Under the pieces are notes generated by a model, which was given only the letters and a program-made list of their open reading frames with translations, made no database searches and was not told the DNA's origin. From Solibacillus sp. FSL R7-0668 (lineage in GTDB: Bacteria; Bacillota; Bacilli; Bacillales_A; Planococcaceae): a stretch of DNA of 64,000 nt. Below, piece by piece: positions 1-8,955 of the stretch (position 1 is its first letter; each line of letters opens with the position of its first letter). The stretch lies in assembly GCF_038006205.1 (NCBI RefSeq), contig NZ_JBBOUU010000001.1, positions 498,001 through 562,000 on the forward strand, written 5' to 3'. Position numbers and translations under genes: made by a program.

Positions 1-9
1 TTCCTTCAT
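1..9 (-). CDS. 5' end of an unidentified gene running off the left edge
   Basis: On the minus strand an AAAGGAG ribosome binding site is followed after seven bases by ATG AAG GAA, which leaves the window. Only three codons are visible, so no function can be given. It reads in the same direction as the pyridoxine kinase gene to its right, but a terminator separates the two. Confidence 0.5.
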
Positions 10-107
10 CCTAATTCTCCTTTCGAATCTAGTTACTACTAGTATAGTAAAATTTCATGCTTGATGAAAAGAAAAAGTCGTATAAGTCACGATTTCTTCG
101 TTAAAAA

Positions 108-151
108 TAAAAAACAACATTTCACGCCAGTTGACGCAAAATGTGTTTTTT
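108..151 (-). terminator. Intrinsic terminator after pdxK
   Basis: On the minus strand an imperfect stem (ACATTTTGCGT against GCGTGAAATGT) with a short loop is followed by a run of six T. It lies just past the pdxK stop codon. Confidence 0.6.
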
Positions 152-161
152 AGTGATGTCA

Positions 162-1007
162 TTAAGCTTGTGTATAACTTGGAATCGTTGTTACCGTAAC
201 TTCCGGTGCACCGAAACGAGGTTTTGCACCGTGCATAACAGGTCCAACAAATTGATTTAACGCCCAACCATGTTGAATTGCCGCCGAAACGAATTCTTTT
301 GCTTCGATAACGGATTCTTCAACCGAAAGTCCATTTGCTAAGTTTGCACATACGCTCGCGGCAAATGTACAGCCAGCCCCGTGATTATAAGGCGCAGCAA
401 ATTTTTCTGTTTCTAATAATTTAAATTCTGTACCATTATAAAATAAATCGACCGCTTTTTCATGTGCCAACGCTTTACCGCCCTTGATGACTACGTTTTT
501 AGCACCTAATGCATGAATTTTTGCGGCAGCAACTTGCATTTCTTCAATCGTTTTCGGTGTACGAGTACCCGCTAATTGACCAGCTTCAAATAAGTTTGGT
601 GTTACAACCGTTGCGTAAGGTAATAGGTGGTTAATCATCGCTGTTGTATTACCAGGATTTAAAACCTCATCGTCGCCTTTACATATCATAACTGGGTCAA
701 TGACAACCTTGTCCGTGCCAGAAGCTTGAATCGCCTTTGAAGCCGTTTGAATAATTTCTTCTGTAGAAAGCATACCTGTTTTAATCGCATCCACACCTGT
801 AGATAAGGCCGTATCGATTTGCTTTTGTAATAATTCAGTTGGCAGTGGTGTCACGCTATGGCTCCATGTTTTTGGGTCCATTGTTACGACTACAGTTAGT
901 GCAACCATTCCATATGTGCCATGCTCTTGGAAGGCCTTTAAATCTGCTTGCATCCCTGCGCCGCCTGATGTATCTGACCCGGCAATTGTTAACGTTTTTT
1001 TCAACAT
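162..1007 (-). CDS. pdxK: Pyridoxine/pyridoxal/HMP kinase PdxK (ThiD family)
   Basis: ATP-dependent cytosolic kinase of the ribokinase fold. It phosphorylates pyridoxal or pyridoxine, and possibly hydroxymethylpyrimidine, for B6 salvage. The N-terminal substrate motif LTIAGSDTSGGAG and the C-terminal anion-hole motif HGAGCTF are clear, and 281 residues fits the family. Cys213 replaces the usual Asp of the GxGD motif and Cys109 sits in the VMICKGD lid segment. This cysteine pair is known from the CC-type pyridoxal kinases of Firmicutes, which use a hemithioacetal mechanism, so I prefer PdxK over the thiamine ThiD. An AAAGGAG site precedes the ATG. It is divergent from ung, as in the B. subtilis ywdB-ywdG area. 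Confidence 0.88.
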   Translation of the reverse strand: MLKKTLTIAGSDTSGGAGMQADLKAFQEHGTYGMVALTVVVTMDPKTWSHSVTPLPTELLQKQIDTALSTGVDAIKTGMLSTEEIIQTASKAIQASGTDKVVIDPVMICKGDDEVLNPGNTTAMINHLLPYATVVTPNLFEAGQLAGTRTPKTIEEMQVAAAKIHALGAKNVVIKGGKALAHEKAVDLFYNGTEFKLLETEKFAAPYNHGAGCTFAASVCANLANGLSVEESVIEAKEFVSAAIQHGWALNQFVGPVMHGAKPRFGAPEVTVTTIPSYTQA

Positions 1008-1169
1008 AAGTCAAAACTCCTTTAAATACATATTCGAAAATAATTGCTTCTATTATAACGCTTGTCTGGCTATATAAAAATGGTCAGAAATAATAAAAAC
1101 TAAAAGGTCAGATAAATGAACTTGAATTTAGCGCGAATTTTCACTACTGTTTGATGTGAGGTGAAAAGA

Positions 1170-1871
1170 ATGATTGAGCAAATACCAAATGAATGGCGAC
1201 AAATTTTGGCATCGCAACAACAAGAAACGTACTACCAAAATTTAATGCAATTTGTAACGCAGCAATATGAAACAGCGACGGTCTATCCAAAGAAAGAGCA
1301 AATAGTAAACGCGCTGCATTATACCGATTATAAAGATGTCAAAGTAGTGCTCTTAGGCCAAGATCCGTATCATGGACCGAATCAAGCACATGGCTTAAGC
1401 TTCTCCGTTGAGCCGGGTCAAAAGCTCCCACCATCCTTAAAAAATATGATGAAGGAATTACAGGACGATTTGGGCTGCCCAATGCCTGATCACGGAGCAT
1501 TATTTGATTGGGCAAAACAAGGCGTTCTTCTATTAAATACGGTACTCACGGTACGTCAAGGTGAGGCCAATTCCCATAAAGGACAAGGCTGGGAACAATT
1601 TACGGATATCATCATTGAAAAATTAGCTGCGCGCAAACAGCCGATTGTGTTCTTATTATGGGGCAAACCAGCGCAAAGTAAGCGTGCCATTATCGAACGA
1701 ATTTCTAATCAGCATATTATTTTAGAGGCACCGCATCCAAGTCCACTAAGTGCGCATCGCGGCTTTTTTGGTAGCAAGCCGTATTCCAAAGCAAATGCAG
1801 CCTTAGTGGCACTGGGGCAACAGCCAATTGATTGGTGTATTCAAAGCAAACAGGCTAAACTTTTTGACTGA
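1170..1871 (+). CDS. ung: Uracil-DNA glycosylase, family 1
   Basis: Removes uracil from DNA as the first step of base excision repair. The water-activating motif GQDPYHG is at residues 63-69 (Asp65) and the DNA-clamping [10 protein letters not shown] motif begins at His189. The length of 233 residues is normal. An upstream in-frame GTG at 1161 overlaps the GAGGTG ribosome binding site (1157-1162), so ATG at 1170, seven bases downstream, is the better start. It heads a cluster with three small genes (1910, 2089, 2380) that ends at the terminator near 2764. Confidence 0.95.
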   Translation: MIEQIPNEWRQILASQQQETYYQNLMQFVTQQYETATVYPKKEQIVNALHYTDYKDVKVVLLGQDPYHGPNQAHGLSFSVEPGQKLPPSLKNMMKELQDDLGCPMPDHGALFDWAKQGVLLLNTVLTVRQGEANSHKGQGWEQFTDIIIEKLAARKQPIVFLLWGKPAQSKRAIIERISNQHIILEAPHPSPLSAHRGFFGSKPYSKANAALVALGQQPIDWCIQSKQAKLFD

Positions 1872-1909
1872 AGCATGGTAAAGTAAGGAAAGAAAGAGAG
1901 GGCAAGCTG

Positions 1910-2092
1910 ATGAAAATTGATTGCTTTAAATGTCAGCATTTTCGTGTGACATGGGATCAAGCCAATCCGCGTGGTTGCACGGCATACGGCTTTAAAACAA
2001 AACAGCTGCCATCATTAGTAGTACGGCAGTCGAGTGGCATGGATTGTTTGAAATTTATGCCAAAGGTGAGACAGGGGGATACGGGGCGATGA
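1910..2092 (+). CDS. Small cysteine-rich protein downstream of ung
   Basis: A 60-residue protein with Cys5, Cys8, Cys23 and Cys45, the first two as CxxC, which suggests a small metal-binding or redox fold. I do not recognise a named family. It begins 38 bases after ung with a GAGAGGGC ribosome binding site and its TGA overlaps the ATG of the next gene (ATGA). It is therefore translationally coupled in the ung operon. A role alongside DNA repair is only inference from position. Confidence 0.75.
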   Translation: MKIDCFKCQHFRVTWDQANPRGCTAYGFKTKQLPSLVVRQSSGMDCLKFMPKVRQGDTGR

Positions 2093-2358
2093 TTACACAG
2101 CAGGCGATTTTAACGCAAATGGAAAAGCTGACTGCAGAGGCACGCCAAGCAAGCTCTGAGCAACAGGCGCGCGAATGTTTTGCGGCGATTAAGGCACTGT
2201 GCGAGGTGGTGCTTGCAGATCAAACGACAAAAAAGCAGCAGTCCACTAGTAGCACACCCATCACACCATCCGTAAACGCCTTCACGCAGCCCGTTGCCAT
2301 TCCGTCGCAAAAGTTGCAAGAAGACGATGCAAACGGTGATTCGCTATTTGATTTTTAA
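2089..2358 (+). CDS. ywdI: YwdI-like DUF5327 family protein
   Basis: An 89-residue protein with a helical N-terminal half (MITQQAILTQMEKL, then an Ala/Glu-rich helix) and a polar Ser/Thr/Pro-rich linker ending in an acidic tail, DSLFDF. This layout and the position after ung match YwdI of B. subtilis, whose function is unknown. The start is ATG at 2089, overlapping the previous stop and preceded by an AGGGGGAT site. A longer frame from TTG 2044 lies inside the upstream gene and is not needed. Confidence 0.7.
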   Translation: MITQQAILTQMEKLTAEARQASSEQQARECFAAIKALCEVVLADQTTKKQQSTSSTPITPSVNAFTQPVAIPSQKLQEDDANGDSLFDF

Positions 2359-2379
2359 CTAGAGAAAGAGGTATAGAGA

Positions 2380-2757
2380 ATGAAAGGTTCAATTATATCT
2401 GGTGCGATTCACGGCTTTTTAGCAGTCGCACTAGGCGCATTTGCAGCACATGGTTTAAAGGATGTTTTAGATGATTATGGTACAGGTATTTGGAATACGG
2501 CAGTACAATATCAAATGTTCCATGCGACGGCCTTAATCTTAGTCGGTATTTTAATGGCTCGCTCCATTCTAGGAGAAGTAAAGCAATTGAAAATCGCGAT
2601 GATTTGCTTTAATTTAGGAATTCTTATTTTCTCAGGAAGCTTAATGGTACTGGCTTTAACAGGGATTAAAGTATTAGGTGCAATTACCCCAATTGGTGGC
2701 GTTTTATTTTTAGTAGGCTGGGTCATGGTTATGCTGGCTGCTGTAAAAAAAGCATAA
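2380..2757 (+). CDS. ywdK: DUF423 small membrane protein (YwdK type)
   Basis: A 125-residue protein with four predicted membrane helices and the DUF423 signature GAFAAHGL near the N-terminus, followed by YQMFHATAL. This is the UPF0382/YgdD family, found in most bacteria and without a proven biochemical role. The start is ATG after AGAAAGAGG, 21 bases after ywdI, and a strong terminator follows, so it is the last gene of the ung operon. Confidence 0.85.
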   Translation: MKGSIISGAIHGFLAVALGAFAAHGLKDVLDDYGTGIWNTAVQYQMFHATALILVGILMARSILGEVKQLKIAMICFNLGILIFSGSLMVLALTGIKVLGAITPIGGVLFLVGWVMVMLAAVKKA

Positions 2758-2763
2758 AAAGTA

Positions 2764-2801
2764 AGCATATACTTCTAGTATTGGAAGTATATGCTTTTTT
2801 T
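2764..2801 (+). terminator. Intrinsic terminator after ywdK
   Basis: A perfect 12 bp stem (AGCATATACTTC paired with GAAGTATATGCT) with a short loop is followed by a run of T. Confidence 0.9.
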
Positions 2802-2891
2802 AGTATATTAGTAATAAAATCAAAACATTTTATCTAAATTATCGGAATTTATTGTATAGTTAAAAAGTAACTTATTGAAGGAGCGGGGACA

Positions 2892-4088
2892 ATGAATCAG
2901 TTATTAATGAAGCTACAAGAGCATTATGAAGAGATGGTTATCATTCGACGCTATTTACATGAATATCCGGAAATTTCACATGAAGAAGTACACACACCTG
3001 CATATATTGCCAACTTCTATCGTGAGCTAGGTTTAGAAGTTCGTGAACAGGTAGGCGGACGTGGGGTAGTTGCGACTTTACGTAGTGGGCGTCCTGGAAA
3101 AACCGTGGCATTACGGGCTGATTTTGATGGTTTGGCCATACAAGAATTAAACGATGTTCCATATAAATCGAAAAACGATGGGGTCATGCATGCCTGTGGT
3201 CATGATGGGCATACGGCATCACTTCTTGTTTTAGCAAAGGTATTAACTGAAATACATGAGTGCTTAGAAGGAAATGTTGTGTTTATTCATCAGCATGCCG
3301 AGGAAGTCGCACCAGGTGGGGCAAAGGCAATGATAGAGGATGGTTGTCTAGAAGGTGTTGATGTTATTTTTGGCACGCATTTATGGGCTCCGACTCCATT
3401 AGGCGAGGTTTTAGTGCGTGATGGGGCAATTATGGCGGCAGCGGATCGCTTTGAAATTGTCATTCAAGGCAAGGGAGGGCATGGCGCAGAACCACAGCAT
3501 TCTATAGATGCCATTGTCGTAGGAGCACATTTTGTCACGCAATTACAAACGCTTGTATCGCGCAGAATCGCCCCGCTTCATTCAGCGGTTGTGACAGTAG
3601 GGCATTTTGAGGCCATCAATCCGTTTAATGTTATTGCAGATACCGTAAAAATTAAAGGAACGGTCAGAGCGTTTGATGAAGCCGTACGTCAGCAAATTAA
3701 AGAAGAAATCGAAACGCTGTTAAAGGCCACTTGTTTAGGAATGCATGCGCACTATGAGTTTGCTTATTTTGATGGCTACCCACCGGTAATCAATCATACA
3801 AATGAGACGCAATACCTTCAAACGATTGCTGAGCAAATTCCAACGGTAGAGCAGGTAACGGTTTGTCCGCCGTTTATGATTGGTGAGGACTTTGGGTATT
3901 ATATGCAGCATGTTCCGGGGACATTTTTCTTTACGGGTGCTAAAAATCCTGAATGGGAGACAGTTTATCCGCATCATCACGCTAAATTTGATTTTGATGA
4001 AAGGGCAATGTTAATAGCAGCCCAAGTTTTAGGGGCAGCGACATGGAACTTTTTAACGAGCCAAAATAATGGAGATGTAGTATTATAG
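2892..4088 (+). CDS. M20 family amidohydrolase (N-acyl amino acid / hippurate hydrolase type)
   Basis: A cytosolic metallopeptidase-like amidohydrolase of the M20D group (YxeP, AmhX, hippurate hydrolase relatives) that cleaves N-acyl or N-carbamoyl groups from amino acids. The di-metal ligands are visible: Cys102 and His104 in HACGHDGH, Glu137-Glu138 in HQHAEE, His163 in GTHLW and a histidine in YPHHHAKF near the C-terminus. The dimerisation lid lies in the middle (DRFEIVIQGKGGH). The length of 398 residues is normal. It starts after AAGGAGCGGGG and is monocistronic between a terminator and a chemoreceptor. The substrate cannot be told. YxeP relatives act in sulfur-compound salvage, but this gene is far from the sulfur-type operon at 21.5 kb. 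Confidence 0.85.
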   Translation: MNQLLMKLQEHYEEMVIIRRYLHEYPEISHEEVHTPAYIANFYRELGLEVREQVGGRGVVATLRSGRPGKTVALRADFDGLAIQELNDVPYKSKNDGVMHACGHDGHTASLLVLAKVLTEIHECLEGNVVFIHQHAEEVAPGGAKAMIEDGCLEGVDVIFGTHLWAPTPLGEVLVRDGAIMAAADRFEIVIQGKGGHGAEPQHSIDAIVVGAHFVTQLQTLVSRRIAPLHSAVVTVGHFEAINPFNVIADTVKIKGTVRAFDEAVRQQIKEEIETLLKATCLGMHAHYEFAYFDGYPPVINHTNETQYLQTIAEQIPTVEQVTVCPPFMIGEDFGYYMQHVPGTFFFTGAKNPEWETVYPHHHAKFDFDERAMLIAAQVLGAATWNFLTSQNNGDVVL

Positions 4089-4135
4089 ATTATGTAATTT
4101 TTAGGATGGATAGTAAAAAAGAGGGGGATGGATAA

Positions 4136-5824
4136 ATGAGTGTTGGTGCAAAGTTAAATATAGCCTTTTATTCAATGATTGCTATGTTTGCGATTTCAAT
4201 AGGGATTACCTTTGTGAGCTTGGGGAATATTGAGGCTAAAACAGAAGAAGCTTTAGACAATCGCGTTGCTCAAATTCGTTCAGCTGATGAAATTCGCTTC
4301 GGATTATCGATGCAAGGGCTGTATGCACGTGCTGTTGTATTGGATGGTACGGATGAATCATTCGCAAACTTTGAGTATTACAAAACATTACTAACGGAAG
4401 AAATTCTTCACTTAGAAACGTTAGTGTCAAGCGATACGATGATAGAGTATATTGCGCAGCTTAAAGCATTTAACGAGGACTTTAACAGAGGCTCTTTAGA
4501 TATGCTCGATGCGATTGAACGTGGGGATAATCGCTTAGCAAATGGTTTTATTAACACAAAGCTACGAGAAGCAAACAATGGAATTTTAAGCGTGGCAGAG
4601 CAAATTGTTGACTATCAAGAGCAGCAATTAGATAAGATTAATAAACAAACAGATAACGCAATCGTATTAACGAAATCGATAGCTGCAATTGCCTTAGTAG
4701 TAAGCATTGCTATTGTCTTTTTCTTTATCCTTTATATTCGCAGAACGATCACAAGCCCACTCAAACTGGTTGTGAATGGAGCGAATATTGTAGCTTCAGG
4801 TGATTTGTCACAGCAGGATTTAGTTGTAAAATCAAAAGATGAAATTGGTCAGCTTGGACAAGCCTTTAATTTAATGAAAACCAATTTATCGCACTTAATC
4901 AAAAATATTCAAGTAAACGCAGAGCAATTAAGTGGCTCTGCTCAAGAACTTTCAGCAAGTACAGAGGAAATTACGGCAAGTACAGAGGATATTACAACGC
5001 GTGTAAGCAACACAGCAGAGACGGCACATATTTCAGCGCAAGCCTCAAATGAAAGTGCGCGTGCAATGGAAGAAACGGCTTCTGGTGTACAACGAATCGC
5101 AGAAGCAACGCAATTTTTACATGGCAGCTCGCTTGATGCATCGAAAACGGCACAAAATGGTGGGGCAATCATTCAAAATGCCCAAACTCAAATGGACATC
5201 ATTAGCGCGTCTACTAACTCGGTGAATCAATTAGTACAAAAGCTAGCCCAACAAACAGAGGAAATAAATAATATTTCAAAAGTCATTACAGATATTACAG
5301 ATCAAACGAATTTACTTGCCTTGAACGCGGCAATTGAAGCAGCACGCGCGGGTGAGCACGGAAAAGGGTTTGCCGTTGTAGCAGATGAAGTGCGCAAATT
5401 AGCAGAGCAATCCAAAACCTCTGCAACATCCATTGTTAATTTAACGCTTGAAATTAAATCAGATACGGAAAATGTAGAGCGCGCGGTATCAGAATCGCTA
5501 GTATCTGTACGAGATGGCGTTGAAATCATTACAGAGGCTGGGGACTCATTTACTTCGATTGTCGAAGCAGTGACAAAAATGTCCACACAAATCGAAGAAA
5601 TTTCCGCAACTTCTGAACAACTTTCAGCAAGTGCCGAGCAAGTAAGCGCATCAATCAATGAAATTGCAATCGGCTCTAACGAATCAAGCGGTAACCTGGA
5701 AATGATCGCGGCTGCGGTGGAAGAGCAAACCGCAACAATGCAACAGGTGAGTGCTGTAGCGGTTACACTAAGTGGAAATGCACAAGATTTACAACAAGAA
5801 ATTCAGCAATTTAAGGTGCGCTGA
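4136..5824 (+). CDS. Methyl-accepting chemotaxis protein with extracellular four-helix sensor
   Basis: A transmembrane chemoreceptor that signals to CheA/CheW. There is a membrane helix at about residues 8-30, an extracellular helical ligand domain of the 4HB_MCP type at about 31-180, a second membrane helix at about 182-204, a HAMP domain and then the long signalling coiled coil. The highly conserved hairpin tip ([18 protein letters not shown]) and Glu/Gln-rich methylation stretches are present. The length of 562 residues is standard. Start ATG follows GAGGGGGAT. A terminator follows directly, so it is a single-gene unit. The ligand is unknown. Confidence 0.93.
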   Translation: MSVGAKLNIAFYSMIAMFAISIGITFVSLGNIEAKTEEALDNRVAQIRSADEIRFGLSMQGLYARAVVLDGTDESFANFEYYKTLLTEEILHLETLVSSDTMIEYIAQLKAFNEDFNRGSLDMLDAIERGDNRLANGFINTKLREANNGILSVAEQIVDYQEQQLDKINKQTDNAIVLTKSIAAIALVVSIAIVFFFILYIRRTITSPLKLVVNGANIVASGDLSQQDLVVKSKDEIGQLGQAFNLMKTNLSHLIKNIQVNAEQLSGSAQELSASTEEITASTEDITTRVSNTAETAHISAQASNESARAMEETASGVQRIAEATQFLHGSSLDASKTAQNGGAIIQNAQTQMDIISASTNSVNQLVQKLAQQTEEINNISKVITDITDQTNLLALNAAIEAARAGEHGKGFAVVADEVRKLAEQSKTSATSIVNLTLEIKSDTENVERAVSESLVSVRDGVEIITEAGDSFTSIVEAVTKMSTQIEEISATSEQLSASAEQVSASINEIAIGSNESSGNLEMIAAAVEEQTATMQQVSAVAVTLSGNAQDLQQEIQQFKVR

Positions 5825-5825
5825 T

Positions 5826-5874
5826 GAAAGAAGGGACTGTTCGGAAGTAATTTCTGAACAATCCCTTTCTTCAT
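5826..5874. terminator. Bidirectional terminator between the chemoreceptor and gerQ
   Basis: A long inverted repeat (GAAAGAAGGGACTGTTC against GAACAATCCCTTTCTTC, one mismatch) lies between two convergent genes. Confidence 0.8.
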
Positions 5875-5891
5875 TTGAAATCCAAAAATTT

Positions 5892-6227
5892 TTAAGGTGA
5901 TTGAGTAAAATAATTTAGCTCTTCATCAAACTCAGCATAATCAAAATAAATCATTGGGAATAAAAAGCGATGATTTGATTTCAGTTCACGTAAAATAACG
6001 TGATCGCGCCCAGCTGCTTCTACCATACCTCTTACTGTACGCGTATTACTACCAGCAACGGCATTGTCAAACGAAAAATAGAAGGTGCCCGGTTTTCCTT
6101 TGTTAAGTCGTAAAATATTTTCGATATAAGACTCTTCACGTGGGAATGAAGCGCCTGGCATAGTCGATTGCGTAGGGATACCAGAAGGAGTCATTTGAGG
6201 CATTGGCGATGTCCAATAATAAGTCAA
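5892..6227 (-). CDS. gerQ: Spore coat protein GerQ
   Basis: Inner spore coat protein needed for localisation of the cortex hydrolase CwlJ. In B. subtilis it is cross-linked by transglutaminase Tgl. The conserved C-terminal core is present (ESYIENILRLNKGK, then TFYFSF, GRDHVIL and MIYFDYAEFDEELNYF). At 111 residues it is shorter than the 181-residue B. subtilis protein, because the Gln-rich N-terminal tail is reduced to about 30 residues with few glutamines. The start is TTG at 6227, preceded by AAAGGA on the minus strand. Expression is expected late in the mother cell, but I did not fix a promoter. Confidence 0.9.
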   Translation of the reverse strand: MTYYWTSPMPQMTPSGIPTQSTMPGASFPREESYIENILRLNKGKPGTFYFSFDNAVAGSNTRTVRGMVEAAGRDHVILRELKSNHRFLFPMIYFDYAEFDEELNYFTQSP

Positions 6228-6469
6228 ATCTATATCCGTCCTTTCAAAAATGGTGTCATACGAAGGGGGGTCCCTTGTTTTCGGTTTAGTATATGCAATA
6301 CGGTATGAGAAAGATACCTAGCAAAATTAAAATGAGGCGTATGCTTTTGCAAAAGATGAATATACTATAGGAAATTAATGTGAAAACTCTCAAGGACTTG
6401 GGTAAAATTACAGTACAAAATGAAAAGAAATGTTGCCTTGTGTAAATGAAAATTCGGGGAGTGAATGTG

Positions 6470-6640
6470 ATGAAGTTAGGCATATGGGTTGGCATGATGA
6501 TTAGTGCGATATTGTCATTTGCAATCGCGGCGTTTTACGGTGAGCCACTGCATTGGTATTTACTCATCATATTAATAGTCGTTGGATTATTCATTAATAC
6601 CATTATCATGATTTTAAAAATACGGGATGACCACACTTGA
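6470..6640 (+). CDS. Small two-helix membrane protein, unknown function
   Basis: A 56-residue protein with two hydrophobic helices (about residues 4-22 and 28-48) and a charged tail KIRDDHT. I do not recognise the family. ATG at 6470 lies eight bases after GGGGAG. The earlier in-frame ATG at 6446 would place that site inside the gene, so 6470 is preferred. It is monocistronic and ends at a clear terminator, which supports it being real. Confidence 0.6.
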   Translation: MKLGIWVGMMISAILSFAIAAFYGEPLHWYLLIILIVVGLFINTIIMILKIRDDHT

Positions 6641-6641
6641 A

Positions 6642-6673
6642 AGGATGAGTTGATTTTCTAACTCATCTTTTTT
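6642..6673 (+). terminator. Intrinsic terminator after the small membrane protein gene
   Basis: Perfect stem GATGAGTT / AACTCATC with an 8-base loop followed by TTTTTT. Confidence 0.85.
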
Positions 6674-6698
6674 CAAGGGCTGCTCGAAATGCTGGTGG

Positions 6699-7064
6699 TC
6701 AATCACGCTTCTTTTTTTGTTGCATACGTAAAAAATCCTCGTCCTCAACCTTTAAAATGGAGCGACCAATCGTAACTAAAATCATAAACATAATTCCTAC
6801 ACCAACCATTAAATAAATCATCGTAAAGATTTTGCCAAAAGTTGTGACCGGCGTAAAGGTAGTCGTCACAGAGGTCGGAATTAAGCTAATAAATGAGAAA
6901 TAGAACGAATCCAACCAAGACCACTTTTCGACACCACGGTAGAAAAGTGTGCCTGATAATAAAATGAAGCATAATGTTGCAAATAATGATAAGAAATCTT
7001 GACGCTTAAATGCATGAAATAACCCTTCAAGTAAACGCTTCAATGACAGAATAAATGAAACCAT
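6699..7064 (-). CDS. Two-helix ion-channel-like membrane protein with non-canonical filter
   Basis: A 121-residue protein with the topology of a 2TM potassium channel pore: membrane helix at about 26-44, a re-entrant pore segment at about 55-70, and membrane helix at about 79-100, with a charged cytosolic tail. The segment TPVTTFGKIFTMIYLMVGVG aligns with the region just after the filter of bacterial K+ channels (Ion_trans_2). The filter itself, normally TVGYGD or TVGFGD, reads as TSVTTTF (residues 64-70), so K+ selectivity is doubtful. There is no RCK or nucleotide-binding domain. Start ATG follows AAGGAG. Its neighbours are unrelated. Confidence 0.65.
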   Translation of the reverse strand: MVSFILSLKRLLEGLFHAFKRQDFLSLFATLCFILLSGTLFYRGVEKWSWLDSFYFSFISLIPTSVTTTFTPVTTFGKIFTMIYLMVGVGIMFMILVTIGRSILKVEDEDFLRMQQKKKRD

Positions 7065-7156
7065 TTTGAAAACTCCTTATTAGAAAGTAGAGCTTGTGCC
7101 ATCAGAGGACAAGTTCTTTTTATGTATATCTTTTTAAAACGGTATATTTACCAATG

Positions 7157-7192
7157 AAAAGGGCTATTTGATAGTTTCAAATAGCCCCTTTT
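7157..7192 (-). terminator. Intrinsic terminator after hemQ
   Basis: A 15-16 bp near-perfect stem (AAAAGGGGCTATTTGA / TCAAATAGCCCTTTT, minus strand), 5-base loop, T-rich 3' arm, five bases past the hemQ stop. Confidence 0.85.
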
Positions 7193-7196
7193 ACAA

Positions 7197-7934
7197 TTAA
7201 ATCGCTAATAGCTTTTCTAATTTTTCATTGTCTAATAAATTCCCCACAAGGAACTCACCGAACTCACCATAGCGAGCTGATACTTCGTCAAAGCGCATTT
7301 CGTAGACAATTTTTTTGAATTGCAGCATATCATCAGAGAATAATGTTACGCCCCATTCGTGATCGTCTAAACCAACCGAACCTGTGATAATTTGCTTGAT
7401 TTTGCCTGCATAGCTACGGCCAATGAGTCCGTGTGCATGCATTAGCTGACGGCGCTCTTCCATTGAAAGCATATACCAATTGTCATTGCCGTCACGTTTT
7501 TTGTCCATTGGGTAGAAGCAAACATATTTTGATTTTGGTAATTCAGGGTACAGACGCGCACGTACATGCGGGTTTTGATATGGATCTTCGTCTGATTTAC
7601 CTGCTAGGTAGTTTGATAATTCTACGATTGACACATAAGAATATGTTGGAATCGTGAAATCTGCAATCGCTAATTTTGCAAAGCGTGTTTCAATATCCCC
7701 TAATTCTTCAGGTGTTTCGCGTAATGTCATGATCATAAAATCTGCTTTTTGCCCAATAATGGAGTAGAAAGCGTTGGAGCCTGTATCTTGATTTAAGTCC
7801 TCTAAAAATGCGATAAACTCTTTCGTTGCGGCTTCGCGTTCCTCGGCAGAAACTAACTTCCAAGATGCCCAATCGATTGAGCGGAAATCATGTAGTGCAT
7901 ACCAGCCATCTAACGTAATTGCTGCTTCATTCAT
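7197..7934 (-). CDS. hemQ: Coproheme decarboxylase HemQ (chlorite dismutase-like)
   Basis: Catalyses the last step of the coproporphyrin-dependent haem pathway of Firmicutes, converting coproheme III to haem b with peroxide. The length of 245 residues is typical. The family's catalytic tyrosine is Tyr141 in YPMDKKR, followed by Lys145 and Trp153. The proximal haem ligand is most likely His168 in [10 protein letters not shown]. All four keep the spacing known from the Geobacillus and Staphylococcus enzymes. It was called chlorite dismutase in older annotation, but the Arg/Gln distal pocket of true chlorite dismutases is not evident. Start ATG follows AAGGAGTG. It is divergent from lipL as in B. 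subtilis (ywfI-ywfL). Confidence 0.94.
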   Translation of the reverse strand: MNEAAITLDGWYALHDFRSIDWASWKLVSAEEREAATKEFIAFLEDLNQDTGSNAFYSIIGQKADFMIMTLRETPEELGDIETRFAKLAIADFTIPTYSYVSIVELSNYLAGKSDEDPYQNPHVRARLYPELPKSKYVCFYPMDKKRDGNDNWYMLSMEERRQLMHAHGLIGRSYAGKIKQIITGSVGLDDHEWGVTLFSDDMLQFKKIVYEMRFDEVSARYGEFGEFLVGNLLDNEKLEKLLAI

Positions 7935-8035
7935 ATGTAAACACTCCTTGTAATTGAAAATGATTCACAGTTAGTGTAGCACAAAACGGGTAAAAAAAAT
8001 CATTTATGCACTTCAAAATCAACAATTTCACCAAT

Positions 8036-8063
8036 TTGACATGACTCTGAATTGCGGTATGCT
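8036..8063 (+). promoter_or_regulatory. Sigma-A promoter for lipL
   Basis: TTGACA at 8036 and TATGCT at 8058 with a 16-base spacer, 35 bases before the lipL start codon. Confidence 0.65.
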
Positions 8064-8097
8064 AAAGTGAGAAAAATGTGAAGCTAGGAGTAATTAT

Positions 8098-8925
8098 ATG
8101 AATGAACGATTACAGCAAACAACTTGGCGCTTTGTCGACCAATCTATTAGCGCAAATCAGCGTTCCCCATTAGAATCCTTTGCGATGGACGATACCCTCT
8201 GTCATTTAGTCGGGCAGGAAATGTCCAATGCTACTATCCGTACGTGGGTGCATGAGGGTTCGGTCGTTTTAGGCATACAAGATCACCGCTTACCGCATAT
8301 TGACCAGGGGATGGCACAGCTGCGAGCCAATGGGTATGAGCCAATTGTTCGCAATTCAGGCGGACTGGCAGTGGTATTAGATGCAGGCGTATTGAATATC
8401 TCCATTGTAAGAGATGAAACAACGCCGCTTAGTATTAATGCGGCATTTGATGTGATGGTCGATTTTATTCGCGCTTTATTTCCGCAGATAGCCCATAAAA
8501 TCGAAGCCTATGAAATTGTAGGCTCGTATTGTCCAGGCTCCTATGATTTAAGTATCGATGGCAAAAAGTTTGCGGGTATTTCGCAGCGCCGCATGAAAAA
8601 TGGCATTGCGGTGCAAATTTACTTATGTGTAGAGGGCAGTGGGAGCAAGCGTGCGGAGCTCATTCGTGAGTTTTATGCTGCGGGCTTACAAGGAGAAGAA
8701 ACGAAATTCCACTATCCAATTATTACGCCACATGTGATGGCGTCCTTACAGGAGTTAACAGGAGAGCTTATCACCGTTCAAGAGGTCAATGAGCGCATTC
8801 GACAATTGCTTAAGGCATGGAATGGGATGCTAGTAGAGCTACCTTTACAGGAAAATGAGCACGAATTATACACATATTATTTACAACGTATTATCAAGCG
8901 CAATGAATCCATGCTAAAGAAATAA
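8098..8925 (+). CDS. lipL: Octanoyl-[GcvH]:protein N-octanoyltransferase LipL
   Basis: Amidotransferase of the biotin/lipoate ligase fold. It moves octanoyl groups from GcvH to the E2 subunits of 2-oxoacid dehydrogenases through a thioester intermediate. The acyl-accepting cysteine is Cys145 in VGSYCPGSYDLSI, the LipL/LipM signature. VRNSGGLAVV and DGKKFAGISQRR are the substrate-pocket motifs, with the conserved Lys in KKFAG. The length of 275 residues is normal. AGGAG lies eight bases upstream of ATG. LipL is favoured over LipM by the match to YwfL and the conserved position next to hemQ and rsfA. Confidence 0.88.
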   Translation: MNERLQQTTWRFVDQSISANQRSPLESFAMDDTLCHLVGQEMSNATIRTWVHEGSVVLGIQDHRLPHIDQGMAQLRANGYEPIVRNSGGLAVVLDAGVLNISIVRDETTPLSINAAFDVMVDFIRALFPQIAHKIEAYEIVGSYCPGSYDLSIDGKKFAGISQRRMKNGIAVQIYLCVEGSGSKRAELIREFYAAGLQGEETKFHYPIITPHVMASLQELTGELITVQEVNERIRQLLKAWNGMLVELPLQENEHELYTYYLQRIIKRNESMLKK

Positions 8926-8955
8926 AAAAACGACGTGCACTATGGATGCACGTCG
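8926..8955 (-). terminator. Intrinsic terminator overlapping the 3' end of rsfA
   Basis: Stem CGACGTGCA / TGCACGTCG around a short loop. On the minus strand it is followed by seven T. The last codons of rsfA form part of the stem. Confidence 0.8.

Noticed and set aside
7955-7969. Fur-like box TGAAAATGATTCACA before hemQ
   Set aside because: Only 11 of 14 half-site positions match, and such AT-rich sites are common by chance.
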